A program made the position numbers and the translations under genes. The notes under the pieces are model-generated. The model searched no databases and was not told where the DNA came from. It was given only the letters and a program-made list of their open reading frames with translations. A DNA stretch of 15,083 bases from Eubacteriaceae bacterium (GTDB taxonomy: Bacteria; Bacillota; Clostridia; Eubacteriales; Anaerofustaceae), in contig JAGACT010000177.1 in assembly GCA_017613995.1 (NCBI GenBank), positions 1 through 15,083 of the forward strand, written 5' to 3'. This document shows positions 6,409-13,110 of this stretch, piece by piece; position 1 is the first letter of the stretch, and each line of letters opens with the position of its first letter.

Positions 6409-9315
6409 TTACTCCGTATAATCGTCTATGTCCTCCAGCCTCACGCTTAGCACCTTTGAGATGCCGTCGGAGCCCATGCTGACTCCGTAGAGGGTATCCG
6501 CGATCTCCATGGTGATCTTCTTGTGGGTCACCAGGATGAACTGGTTGTCCCTGACGATGCCCGTGAGGTAACGGCAGATGCGTCCGATGTTGGTGTCGTC
6601 CAGGGCCGCGTCTATCTCGTCCAGCACGCAGAAGGGACTGGGCTTGATGCGGAGGATCGCGAAGATCAGGGCTATGGCCGTCATGGACTTTTCTCCTCCC
6701 GAAAGGGCCGAGATGTTCATCCTCTTGGCGTGGGGCGGGCAGGCCACTATGTCTATGCCGCTGTTCATCACGTCATCCGGATCCGTCAGCACCAGGTCGG
6801 CTTCTCCGCCTCCGAAGAGCTCCTTGAAGATCTCGTTGAATTCCTTCTGGATAAGGGCCAGCTGCTGCCTGAACTGCCTCGTCATGCTCCTGGACAGATC
6901 CTCTATGATCCCGTCCAGCTCCTCCCTGGAGGTGACCAGGTCCTCTCTCTGGGCGGTCATGGTGTCATGCTGCTCCCGGACCTGACGGTATTCCTCTATG
7001 TAGTCCACGGATACGCTGCCCAGGCGGCGGATCCTTTCCTTCAGCTCCCCGATCCTGCGAAGCTCCCCGTCGATGTCGTCTATGTCCTTCTTGAAGGGCA
7101 TGGCCGCTGCGTAGGTGAGACCGTAGTCCTCCATCATGTCCCTCTGGAGGTGGTCCAGCTCCGTTTCTGTCTTTCCTATCTCCACCTGTACCGCAGAGAG
7201 CTGCTCGGAGACCCCGTTGCGCTGGGTGTTGAGCTCCCTCAGGGAAACGGTGATCTGTTCGTTGGTCTTTTCGTAATTCTGCCTGTCCGACCTGAGTTTC
7301 TCCATCTCTTCTTCGATGGAGCGCCTTCTCGCGTCGTATTCGGCGTCCATGTTGTTCAGGCCCTCGAGCTTCTTTTCCAGCTCCCCGAGCTCCTGACGGC
7401 TCCTTTCCCGGCGATCCCCGGCCCGGCGGGCCTGCTCCGTGAAGTAGCTGAGATTGTCGGAAAGGCTCTTTCTTCTTTCACCGAGGGCGGCGATGTCGTC
7501 CCTCAGGGAAAGGATCTGCTCGTCCCTGGATTCGGGACGCTGCCTCAGAAGGGCCTCGTATTCGGACTTCTTTTCTTCCAGAAGCCTTCTGATGGAAGCG
7601 ATCTCGCTTCTTCTCTTTATGGAGCCCTCGTCCTCGTTCTTCGACGCGCCTCCGGACAGGGCGCCTCCCGTATACAGCACCTCCCCGTCCAGGGTGACTA
7701 TCTTCAGACGGTATCCCGTGGCTCTCGCGGCGTCGTTGGCGTTTCTGAGTTCATCCACCACCGCCACCCGGGCCAGAAGGTTGTCCACTATGCCCCTGAA
7801 GCTCTCGTCACAGCTGACCAGCTCGTTGGCGAATCCGATAAAGCCCCGGCACTTTTCGATGCCGTAGCTCTGAAAACGCTCCTGGGCACGGATTATGTTT
7901 ATCGGAAGGAAGGTGACCCTTCCCATCTTTCCCTTCTTGAGTATGTCGATGCACCTGGAAGCCACTTCCTCGTCTTTTGTGATCATGTATGAGATCGAGG
8001 AACCCAGGGCGTTGGTCAGGGCTGTGGCATATCTGCCCTCGGTATCGATGACCTCCCCCACGGTGGTATAAAGTCCATCCCTGAGGACGGGATCCGTCTC
8101 CTTGAGCTTCATCAGCTGCCTTATGGCATACTTGTAGCCCTCCATGGAGTTCTCCAGGCCTTCCAGGGCGCCGAGCCTGGATTCGCTGCTTCTTATGACC
8201 GAGAGCAGCTCCTCCGCCCGGAGGGAATGCTTCCTGGCTTCCTCGGTCAGGATCCTCAGCTCTGAACCCTTCTTTTCCACTTCCCTGTCGATCTGCGAGA
8301 TCTCCTCACGGCAGGCTTTTATCTTTTCGTCGGATTCGTCCGTATCCTCGCTTTCCTGCTTCAGGCTCTCCCTGATGCTCTTGGCCCGCTGGCGGCTGAC
8401 GGCGAGGTCCACCTTAGCCTCCTGATAGCTCGAAGTCACGGCCGAAAGGTTGCGGCTGAGAGATTCCATGCTCTCGTCGCAGCCGGTGATGGAGGCTTTC
8501 AGGGCGACATACCTGTCGTCCAGCTCCTTCACTTCGGCGTCTATGGCGCTGATGCTCTCGTTCATCGAGTCCCGTACGGCGCAGTTTTTTTCCAGGGCGC
8601 CGTTGAGGCCGTCCATCCTGTGGACGAACATGCCCACCTCCAGGACCTTCAGTTCGTCCCTGAGCTCAAGGTATTTCTGGGCCTTTTCCGACTGCCTTCT
8701 GAGGTTGGGCAGGCGCTCCTCCATGCCGGCTATAATGTCGTTTATGCGGTTGAGATTGTCCTGGGCCCTGGCCAGGCGGCGCTCCGCCTCCAGCTTTCTG
8801 ACCCGGTACTTCACTATGCCCGCGGCTTCCTCGATGATCATCTTCCTCTCCTGGGGAGAGTTGATCACGATGGACTCTATCTGGCCCTGGCTCACCACGG
8901 AATAGCCCTCGTGCCCCAGGCCGGTATCCATGAATATGTCCTGGATGTCCCTGAGCCTCACCATGGTGCGGTTCAGGTAGTATTCGCTGGCTCCGTTGCG
9001 GTAGTACTTGCGGGATACCTCGATCTCGTCGTAGTCGTAATCGAAGATCCTGCCGGAATTGTCCAGCACTATCGTCACCTGGGCGTAGCCCAGGGGCTTC
9101 TTCTCGTTGCTGCCGGCGAAGATCACGTCCTCCATCTTCGATCCCCTGAGGGACTTGATGCGCTGTTCGCCCATGACCCACCTGATGGCGTCGGTGATGT
9201 TGCTCTTGCCGCTGCCGTTGGGTCCCACTATGGCGGTTATCCTGTCATTGAAATCTATCGTGACCTTTTTGCCGAATGATTTGAATCCGAAGATCTCTAT
9301 CCTTTTTAAAATCAT
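6409..9315 (-). CDS. smc: Chromosome segregation/condensation ATPase SMC, short-armed
   Basis: 968 residues, roughly 200 fewer than the usual 1,180 or so. The N-head has Walker A GPNGSGKSN (31-39). The C-head has the signature LSGGEKSMTAIAL (871-883) and Walker B PSPFCVLDEIDAALDD (892-907). The hinge (about 388-560) is intact, with TLDGEVLYTGGALSGG (541-556). The coiled-coil arms (about 170-385 and 560-805) are about 215 and 245 residues, so both are shortened by a similar amount and the loss is not a frameshift or a missing domain. SMC dimers with ScpA/ScpB organise and resolve the chromosome by loop extrusion. It sits 16 bases after rnc and six bases before ftsY. The start MILKRIEIFGFKSF is canonical; the RBS is weak (CAGGAC repeated just upstream). 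Confidence 0.96.
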   Translation of the reverse strand: MILKRIEIFGFKSFGKKVTIDFNDRITAIVGPNGSGKSNITDAIRWVMGEQRIKSLRGSKMEDVIFAGSNEKKPLGYAQVTIVLDNSGRIFDYDYDEIEVSRKYYRNGASEYYLNRTMVRLRDIQDIFMDTGLGHEGYSVVSQGQIESIVINSPQERKMIIEEAAGIVKYRVRKLEAERRLARAQDNLNRINDIIAGMEERLPNLRRQSEKAQKYLELRDELKVLEVGMFVHRMDGLNGALEKNCAVRDSMNESISAIDAEVKELDDRYVALKASITGCDESMESLSRNLSAVTSSYQEAKVDLAVSRQRAKSIRESLKQESEDTDESDEKIKACREEISQIDREVEKKGSELRILTEEARKHSLRAEELLSVIRSSESRLGALEGLENSMEGYKYAIRQLMKLKETDPVLRDGLYTTVGEVIDTEGRYATALTNALGSSISYMITKDEEVASRCIDILKKGKMGRVTFLPINIIRAQERFQSYGIEKCRGFIGFANELVSCDESFRGIVDNLLARVAVVDELRNANDAARATGYRLKIVTLDGEVLYTGGALSGGASKNEDEGSIKRRSEIASIRRLLEEKKSEYEALLRQRPESRDEQILSLRDDIAALGERRKSLSDNLSYFTEQARRAGDRRERSRQELGELEKKLEGLNNMDAEYDARRRSIEEEMEKLRSDRQNYEKTNEQITVSLRELNTQRNGVSEQLSAVQVEIGKTETELDHLQRDMMEDYGLTYAAAMPFKKDIDDIDGELRRIGELKERIRRLGSVSVDYIEEYRQVREQHDTMTAQREDLVTSREELDGIIEDLSRSMTRQFRQQLALIQKEFNEIFKELFGGGEADLVLTDPDDVMNSGIDIVACPPHAKRMNISALSGGEKSMTAIALIFAILRIKPSPFCVLDEIDAALDDTNIGRICRYLTGIVRDNQFILVTHKKITMEIADTLYGVSMGSDGISKVLSVRLEDIDDYTE

Positions 9316-9331
9316 GTCCTGTGTCCTGCCG

Positions 9332-10030
9332 TTAATTGCTGTTCAGTATTTCCAGAAGTATCCTGGCGGCATTCTGCTCGCTCTTCTTGATGGTGTCTCC
9401 GCTGGCCGCCGGATAGGCCTCTCCGTTGAGCACCGCCCTGGAAGTGAAGGTCCGCCGGTGATCGGGGCCGCTCACCTCCACCAGTTCGTAGGAGAGCTCC
9501 CCCAGTTTTTCCTTCATGACCTTCTCCTGCAGAGCGGTCTTGTAATCCTTTTTCAGGCCGCCCTGCAGGGCCTTTTCTATCACCGGGGAATGGGTCCTCA
9601 TGACGAAATCCCGGGCGGCTTCGTAGCCCGAATCCAGATATATGGCGGCGATGAGGCTCTCCATGGCATCTTCGGTAAGGGTCTTATTGTTCCTGAGCCC
9701 GCTCAGCTCCGCGCCGCGGTCCAGCCTTATGAGGGCGTCCAGCCCGATGGCGCGGGCCGTCGTGTCCAGGGAATCGGTGCATACGATAAGGGCCCTCAGC
9801 TTCGTGAGTGCCCCCTCGTCCTTGAGGGCTTCCCGTTCGAAGAGGTAGTCCGAGACTATAAGCTCCAGCACCGCGTCCCCCAGGAACTCCAGCCGCTCGT
9901 TGGAGGAAGATCCCTCCTCGAGTGCCCGGGACGTGTGGGTCAGCGCCGTTATCAGAAGCTGCCTGTTCTTGAAATGATATCCTGTCTCGTCGCAGAAACG
10001 ATCCAGCATAGCGTTGTAACTGTCTTCCAT
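9332..10030 (-). CDS. rnc: Ribonuclease III
   Basis: 232 residues. The catalytic domain contains NERLEFLGDAVLELIVSDYL (44-63), the RNase III signature with its metal-binding Glu and Asp, and EDAMESLIAAIYLD, which supplies the second Asp/Glu pair. The C-terminal dsRNA-binding domain starts at DYKTALQE and ends SGDTIKKSEQNAARILLEIL. The enzyme cuts double-stranded RNA, notably the 16S and 23S precursor stems, as a homodimer. The ATG at 10030 has no Shine-Dalgarno and lies only nine bases after a consensus -10 box, so the message is probably leaderless. An alternative Met at codon 8 also lacks an RBS. It is the first gene of rnc-smc-ftsY, separated from acpP by a terminator. Confidence 0.96.
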   Translation of the reverse strand: MEDSYNAMLDRFCDETGYHFKNRQLLITALTHTSRALEEGSSSNERLEFLGDAVLELIVSDYLFEREALKDEGALTKLRALIVCTDSLDTTARAIGLDALIRLDRGAELSGLRNNKTLTEDAMESLIAAIYLDSGYEAARDFVMRTHSPVIEKALQGGLKKDYKTALQEKVMKEKLGELSYELVEVSGPDHRRTFTSRAVLNGEAYPAASGDTIKKSEQNAARILLEILNSN

Positions 10031-10039
10031 ATCTAATAG

Positions 10040-10067
10040 ATTATACCTTAAACCGCCCCGGGTTCAA
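10040..10067 (-). promoter_or_regulatory. Sigma-A promoter of the rnc-smc-ftsY operon
   Basis: TTGAAC (10062-10067), 16 bp, then TATAAT (10040-10045). Only nine bases separate the -10 box from the rnc ATG, which puts the predicted start one to three bases before the codon. Confidence 0.8.
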
Positions 10068-10093
10068 AAGGATTTTGAGGGGACGGCTCACAA

Positions 10094-10125
10094 CAAAAAA
10101 GAGGGGATGCCCCATGGGCGTCCCC
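10094..10125 (-). terminator. Intrinsic terminator after acpP
   Basis: On the minus strand GGGGACGCCC and GGGCATCCCC pair (one C-A mismatch) around ATG and are followed by TCTTTTTTG. It lies 16 bases past the acpP stop and closes the rpmF-plsX-acpP unit before the rnc promoter. Confidence 0.88.
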
Positions 10126-10140
10126 CGCGCGTGCGTTTTC

Positions 10141-10371
10141 CTATTTGACGTTCTTCTCGAAGTAATTGACGATGTCGCCGACGGTCTTGATCTCGTCGAG
10201 GCTGTCCTCATCGACTTCGATATCGAACTCTTCCTCGAACTGCATGATCATGTCCATTACATCCAGGGAATCCGCCTGAAGGTCATCAATAAGCGAAGAT
10301 TCCATGGTAATGGTCTCGGGATCCAGCTCCAGCTGATTTGCAATAACTTCCTTTACCTTTTCAAAGATCAT
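10141..10371 (-). CDS. acpP: Acyl carrier protein
   Basis: 76 residues, the normal size and strongly acidic. Ser35 in ADSLD is the attachment site for 4'-phosphopantetheine, followed by the recognition helix VMDMIMQFEEEFDIEV. ACP carries the growing acyl chain through type II fatty-acid synthesis and donates acyl groups to PlsX. The ATG overlaps the plsX stop as ATGA and is preceded by AGGAGG eight bases upstream, so the two genes are translationally coupled. Fatty-acid elongation genes (fabH, fabD, fabF) are not in this window. Confidence 0.97.
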   Translation of the reverse strand: MIFEKVKEVIANQLELDPETITMESSLIDDLQADSLDVMDMIMQFEEEFDIEVDEDSLDEIKTVGDIVNYFEKNVK

Positions 10372-11369
10372 CTGTTTTCCTCCTGTTGTTTGATAGCTTC
10401 TTCAAGGGCGGAGAGCATGCCGGCACGGACCAGCTTGTCCGCCTGACGGATGGCGTTCTTGATCGCCGTTGCGTCGGAATTTCCGTGGGCCTTTATGACG
10501 GTGGCGTTGGTTCCCAGAAGGGGCGCTCCCCCGTAGGCTCTGGGATCCAAAAGATCCTTTTTCTCATACAGGTCCTTCTTTATGATCAGAGCAGCCAGCT
10601 TGTTGAGGGCTCCTCCCATCAGCACGTCCTTTACTATCCCGAAAGTCAGTTTCGCCGTGCCTTCCACGGCCTTCACCAGGATATTTCCGGAAAAGCCGTC
10701 GCAGACAACCACGTCGGCATCGGAATCGAACACACCGCTGGCCTCCACGTTGCCCACGAAGTTCACCTTCGGATCGTCCCTCAGAAGGCCGAAGGCCTCC
10801 TTGATCAGGGCGTTGCCCTTGATGTCCTCGGTGCCTATGTTAAGAAGACCTACTTTCGGATCTTCCACTCCCGCCGCGGCCTTTATGTAGGCCGCTCCCA
10901 TCCTGGCAAACTGGTCCAGATACTCGGGCCTGCAGTCGGCATTGGCCCCGTTGTCCAGCACCATCACGGGCTTCTTGATATTTACAAGAGTTCCCAGGGC
11001 GGGTCGGGACACCCCCTTTATCCTGCCGCAGTACAGCGTTGCCGCCGCCAGCACCGCCCCGGTGCTTCCCGCGGAGATGAAGGCGTCCTCATGGGAACCC
11101 TTTACCAGCAGTGCGCCCCTGACCATGGGGCTGTCCTTCTTTTTTCTCACCGCCGCCACCGGCTCCTCTGTCATCTCCACCTTCTCGGTGGCGTTGATGA
11201 TGTCGATGCCGCTGCGGGAAAGGCCGCGGTTCTCGAAAACGTTGTTTATTACGGCTTCGTCGCCGATGAGAGTCACGTTGATGCCGTATTCGGCCACCGC
11301 CGCCACCGCGCCCTCGATGATCTGCACCGGTGCGTTGTCCCCTCCCATCGCGTCCAGATAGATAGTCAC
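10368..11369 (-). CDS. plsX: Phosphate acyltransferase PlsX
   Basis: 333 residues, full length. The N-terminus MTIYLDAMGGDNAP is the family hallmark; ISAGSTGAVLAAATL (98-112) and the VVCDGFSGNILVK segment also match. PlsX converts acyl-ACP and phosphate to acyl phosphate, the donor for PlsY in the first step of phospholipid synthesis, acting at the membrane surface. The start is GTG with AAGGAG seven bases upstream. A terminator-like hairpin lies between rpmF and this gene, and I see no convincing separate promoter in the 42 bases after it. Expression therefore probably depends on read-through from rpmF. It overlaps acpP by 4 bp. Confidence 0.97.
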   Translation of the reverse strand: MTIYLDAMGGDNAPVQIIEGAVAAVAEYGINVTLIGDEAVINNVFENRGLSRSGIDIINATEKVEMTEEPVAAVRKKKDSPMVRGALLVKGSHEDAFISAGSTGAVLAAATLYCGRIKGVSRPALGTLVNIKKPVMVLDNGANADCRPEYLDQFARMGAAYIKAAAGVEDPKVGLLNIGTEDIKGNALIKEAFGLLRDDPKVNFVGNVEASGVFDSDADVVVCDGFSGNILVKAVEGTAKLTFGIVKDVLMGGALNKLAALIIKKDLYEKKDLLDPRAYGGAPLLGTNATVIKAHGNSDATAIKNAIRQADKLVRAGMLSALEEAIKQQEENR

Positions 11370-11411
11370 GTTGATTCTCCTTACTGTTTACGGAATAAAG
11401 CTGCTGTTTTG

Positions 11412-11445
11412 TAAAAAAGGCTGCTGCGCAGCAGCAACCCTTTAA
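11412..11445 (-). terminator. Terminator or attenuator between rpmF and plsX
   Basis: On the minus strand GCTGCT and AGCAGC form a stem around GCGC, extended by AAAGG/CCTTT with a bulge and followed by six T's, within three bases of the rpmF stop. Because plsX and acpP lie beyond it, it probably sets the ratio of L32 to PlsX/ACP. A further CAGCAGC copy at about 11398-11405 could compete for the left arm. Confidence 0.75.
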
Positions 11446-11447
11446 AC

Positions 11448-11633
11448 TTAATTCTCGCCTTCCATTGCTATAACTGTTCTTCCGTCATAGCTTCCGCAAT
11501 TCGGACAAACTCTGTGAGGCTGCTTAATTTCACCGCAGTTGGGGCATAAGGACATACCCGGCATGCTTAACTTGAAATTAGCTTTACGCATATTCTTGCG
11601 TGATTTTGACTGTTTTCTCTTAGGTACTGCCAC
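11448..11633 (-). CDS. rpmF: Large ribosomal subunit protein bL32
   Basis: 61 residues starting MAVPKRKQSKSRKNMRK, the standard L32 N-terminus, followed by a four-cysteine zinc ribbon formed by two CPNCG pairs (Cys-X2-Cys). It is a structural protein of the 50S subunit. The start is the GTG at 11633: AGGAGG lies exactly 8 nt upstream and the resulting protein begins Met-Ala-Val-Pro. The earlier in-frame GTG at 11642 overlaps the Shine-Dalgarno itself and is rejected. The gene has its own consensus promoter under an inverted repeat and leads the plsX-acpP unit. The DUF177 gene that often precedes rpmF in related bacteria is absent. Confidence 0.95.
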   Translation of the reverse strand: MAVPKRKQSKSRKNMRKANFKLSMPGMSLCPNCGEIKQPHRVCPNCGSYDGRTVIAMEGEN

Positions 11634-11641
11634 AGCTCTCA

Positions 11642-11647
11642 CCTCCT
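11642..11647 (-). promoter_or_regulatory. rpmF: Perfect Shine-Dalgarno deciding the rpmF start
   Basis: AGGAGG is placed 8 nt before GTG at 11633. It excludes the upstream in-frame GTG at 11642, which would lie immediately next to it. Confidence 0.85.
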
Positions 11648-11687
11648 GATCGTGTTTTTAAAAGAAACAAGCAATTACCTTAATCAT

Positions 11688-11718
11688 ACCGATACATTAT
11701 ACTTACTAATGTATCGGT
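11688..11718. promoter_or_regulatory. Perfect 12-bp inverted repeat covering the rpmF promoter (probable operator)
   Basis: ACCGATACATTA and TAATGTATCGGT are exact reverse complements separated by 7 nt. One arm fills the promoter spacer right behind the -35 box and the other covers most of the -10 box down to the predicted start site. Because the repeat lies upstream of that start it is not transcribed from this promoter, which favours a protein-binding operator over an RNA hairpin. The size and symmetry fit a dimeric helix-turn-helix repressor of TetR type. The regulator is not in the window. Confidence 0.75.
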
Positions 11719-11724
11719 TGTCAA
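11696..11724 (-). promoter_or_regulatory. Full-consensus sigma-A promoter of rpmF-plsX-acpP
   Basis: TTGACA (11719-11724), exactly 17 bp, then TATAAT (11696-11701): both hexamers and the spacing are ideal. The predicted start is near 11689, giving a leader of about 55 nt before the rpmF GTG. Confidence 0.92.
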
Positions 11725-11746
11725 GCACAAAGTTATTAAATATTCT

Positions 11747-12937
11747 TTAAAGATCCTTGGTGAGCGCCACCGTATCAAGGGCGATCATCAGCTCCTCGTT
11801 GGTGGGGATGACCATGACCTTGACCTTGCTGTCGGGAGTGTTGATGAACATGGCTTCGCCCCTCTTGGAGTTGAGCTCCTCGTCGATCTTGACGCCCAGA
11901 TAGGTAAGATCCTTGCAGATGGCGGTACGGGCGGAAGCGGAATTCTCTCCGACGCCGGCGGTGAACACTATGGCGTCGACTCCGTCCATGGCGGCGGCAT
12001 ACTGGCCGATGGTGGTGCGGACCCTGTAGTAGAAGATCTGCATTGCCAGGCGGGCTCTCTCGTTGCCGTTGTTCATGGCCTCTTCCACGTCTCTGAAGTC
12101 GTTGGAAACTCCGGAAACTCCCAGGACGCCGGACTTCTTGTTGAGGATGTCGTCAACTTCGTCCACGGTGAGACCTTCCTTGTCGCACAGGAACTTTACG
12201 ACCGCGGGATCGACGGTTCCGCAGCGGGTGCCCATCTCGAGTCCGTCAAGAGGCGTAAGACCCATGGAGGTATCCACGCACTTGCCGTTGAGGACGGCGG
12301 CGCAGCTGGCTCCGTTTCCGAGGTGGCAGGTGACCAGCTTGAATTCCTTTGTGCCCATCATCTCGGCGGCCTTCAGGGTCACGTAGCGGTGGCTGGTGCC
12401 GTGGAAGCCGTACTTTCTGATCTTGTGCTTCTCAACATACTCGTAGGGAATGGGATATGTGGATGCGTATGCGGGCATTGTCTGATGGAACGCGGTATCG
12501 AATACGGCGACCTGGGGAACTCCGGGAAGAGCTGCCGCGCAGGCGTTGATGCCCATGAGGTTCGCGGGATTGTGCAGCGGTCCCAGGGGGGTGCATTCCT
12601 CGATGGCCTTGAGGACGGCGTCATCCACGACGACGCTCTCGGAGTACTTGCTGCCTCCGTGCAGGACTCTGTGTCCCACGGCGTCGATGTCGCTCATGGA
12701 ACTGATGATATGGTACTTGGGATCCACCAGGAACTCCATAAGAAGGTCGACGGCATCCTTGTGGGTGGCCATGTCCTTCTCGATGACGATCTTCTCGCCG
12801 TTCAGCTTGTGGGTGATCACGCCGTGGTCAAAGGTGATCCTCTCGGCCACGCCGGAGACCATCACATGTTCATCGCTCATGTCGATGAGCTGGTACTTCA
12901 TCGAAGAGCTGCCGCAGTTTACAACTAATACGATCAT
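11747..12937 (-). CDS. ackA: Acetate kinase
   Basis: 396 residues, full length. Family motifs are VNCGSSSMKYQLI (6-18), HRVLHGG with Arg90, the DTAFHQTMP motif with catalytic Asp147, HGTSHR at about 179-184, HLGNGASCAA (205-214), MGLTPLDGLEMGTRCG (225-240) and TAGVGENS. The enzyme interconverts acetyl phosphate plus ADP and acetate plus ATP in the cytoplasm, the ATP-yielding step of acetate fermentation. The start has AAGGGG about nine bases upstream. The usual partner pta is not adjacent; a surface-protein gene with its own terminator lies upstream instead. No hairpin terminator follows ackA apart from the operator repeat, so some transcripts may enter rpmF. Confidence 0.98.
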   Translation of the reverse strand: MIVLVVNCGSSSMKYQLIDMSDEHVMVSGVAERITFDHGVITHKLNGEKIVIEKDMATHKDAVDLLMEFLVDPKYHIISSMSDIDAVGHRVLHGGSKYSESVVVDDAVLKAIEECTPLGPLHNPANLMGINACAAALPGVPQVAVFDTAFHQTMPAYASTYPIPYEYVEKHKIRKYGFHGTSHRYVTLKAAEMMGTKEFKLVTCHLGNGASCAAVLNGKCVDTSMGLTPLDGLEMGTRCGTVDPAVVKFLCDKEGLTVDEVDDILNKKSGVLGVSGVSNDFRDVEEAMNNGNERARLAMQIFYYRVRTTIGQYAAAMDGVDAIVFTAGVGENSASARTAICKDLTYLGVKIDEELNSKRGEAMFINTPDSKVKVMVIPTNEELMIALDTVALTKDL

Positions 12938-12960
12938 TATAAAAACCCCTTATAAATGAA

Positions 12961-12980
12961 TTACAGTTTTTTACCTGTAA
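12961..12980. promoter_or_regulatory. Inverted repeat in the ackA upstream region
   Basis: TTACAG and CTGTAA are separated by 8 bases, with partial extension by AAT on both sides, about 25-45 bases before the ackA ATG. The surrounding 130-base gap is AT-rich and must contain the ackA promoter, but I cannot assign its hexamers with confidence. The repeat may be an operator. Confidence 0.35.
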
Positions 12981-13067
12981 ATTGTAATATAAATCGAGGG
13001 AAATATAAAGGGGCAGAGCAATATTTTTCCAAAGCTGAGCTTCATGTGGGGCCTTAAGGGCACGGGC

Positions 13068-13098
13068 GTAAAAAAAGCGCTTCCCGAAGAAGCGCTTT
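13068..13098 (-). terminator. Strong intrinsic terminator after the complete surface-protein gene
   Basis: On the minus strand AAAGCGCTTC and GAAGCGCTTT form a perfect 10-bp stem around TTCGG, followed by an uninterrupted run of seven T's. It starts 12 bases past the stop. Confidence 0.93.
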
Positions 13099-13110
13099 GA
13101 TGCAGGGCTC

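Noticed and set aside
5026..6450. Long plus-strand open frame of 474 codons across the GNAT gene and ftsY
   Set aside because: It lies in another frame of two well-recognised genes, crosses their terminator, and its translation is rich in G/H/R without any domain. It is a GC-rich shadow.
6523..7992. Plus-strand open frame of 489 codons opposite smc
   Set aside because: It is antisense to the conserved SMC hinge and C-head, and its composition is the mirror of coiled-coil codons.
11634..11642. Upstream GTG start for rpmF at 11642
   Set aside because: It overlaps the Shine-Dalgarno; GTG at 11633 gives the canonical MAVPKRK start with ideal spacing.
11688..11718. The 12-bp inverted repeat as a terminator of ackA
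   Set aside because: No T-run follows on either strand, and the repeat coincides exactly with a full-consensus promoter.
11688..11718. Assigning the repeat to FapR
   Set aside because: The half-sites ACCGATACATTA do not match the FapR pattern I remember (TTAGTA..TACTAA type), and no fapR gene is present.
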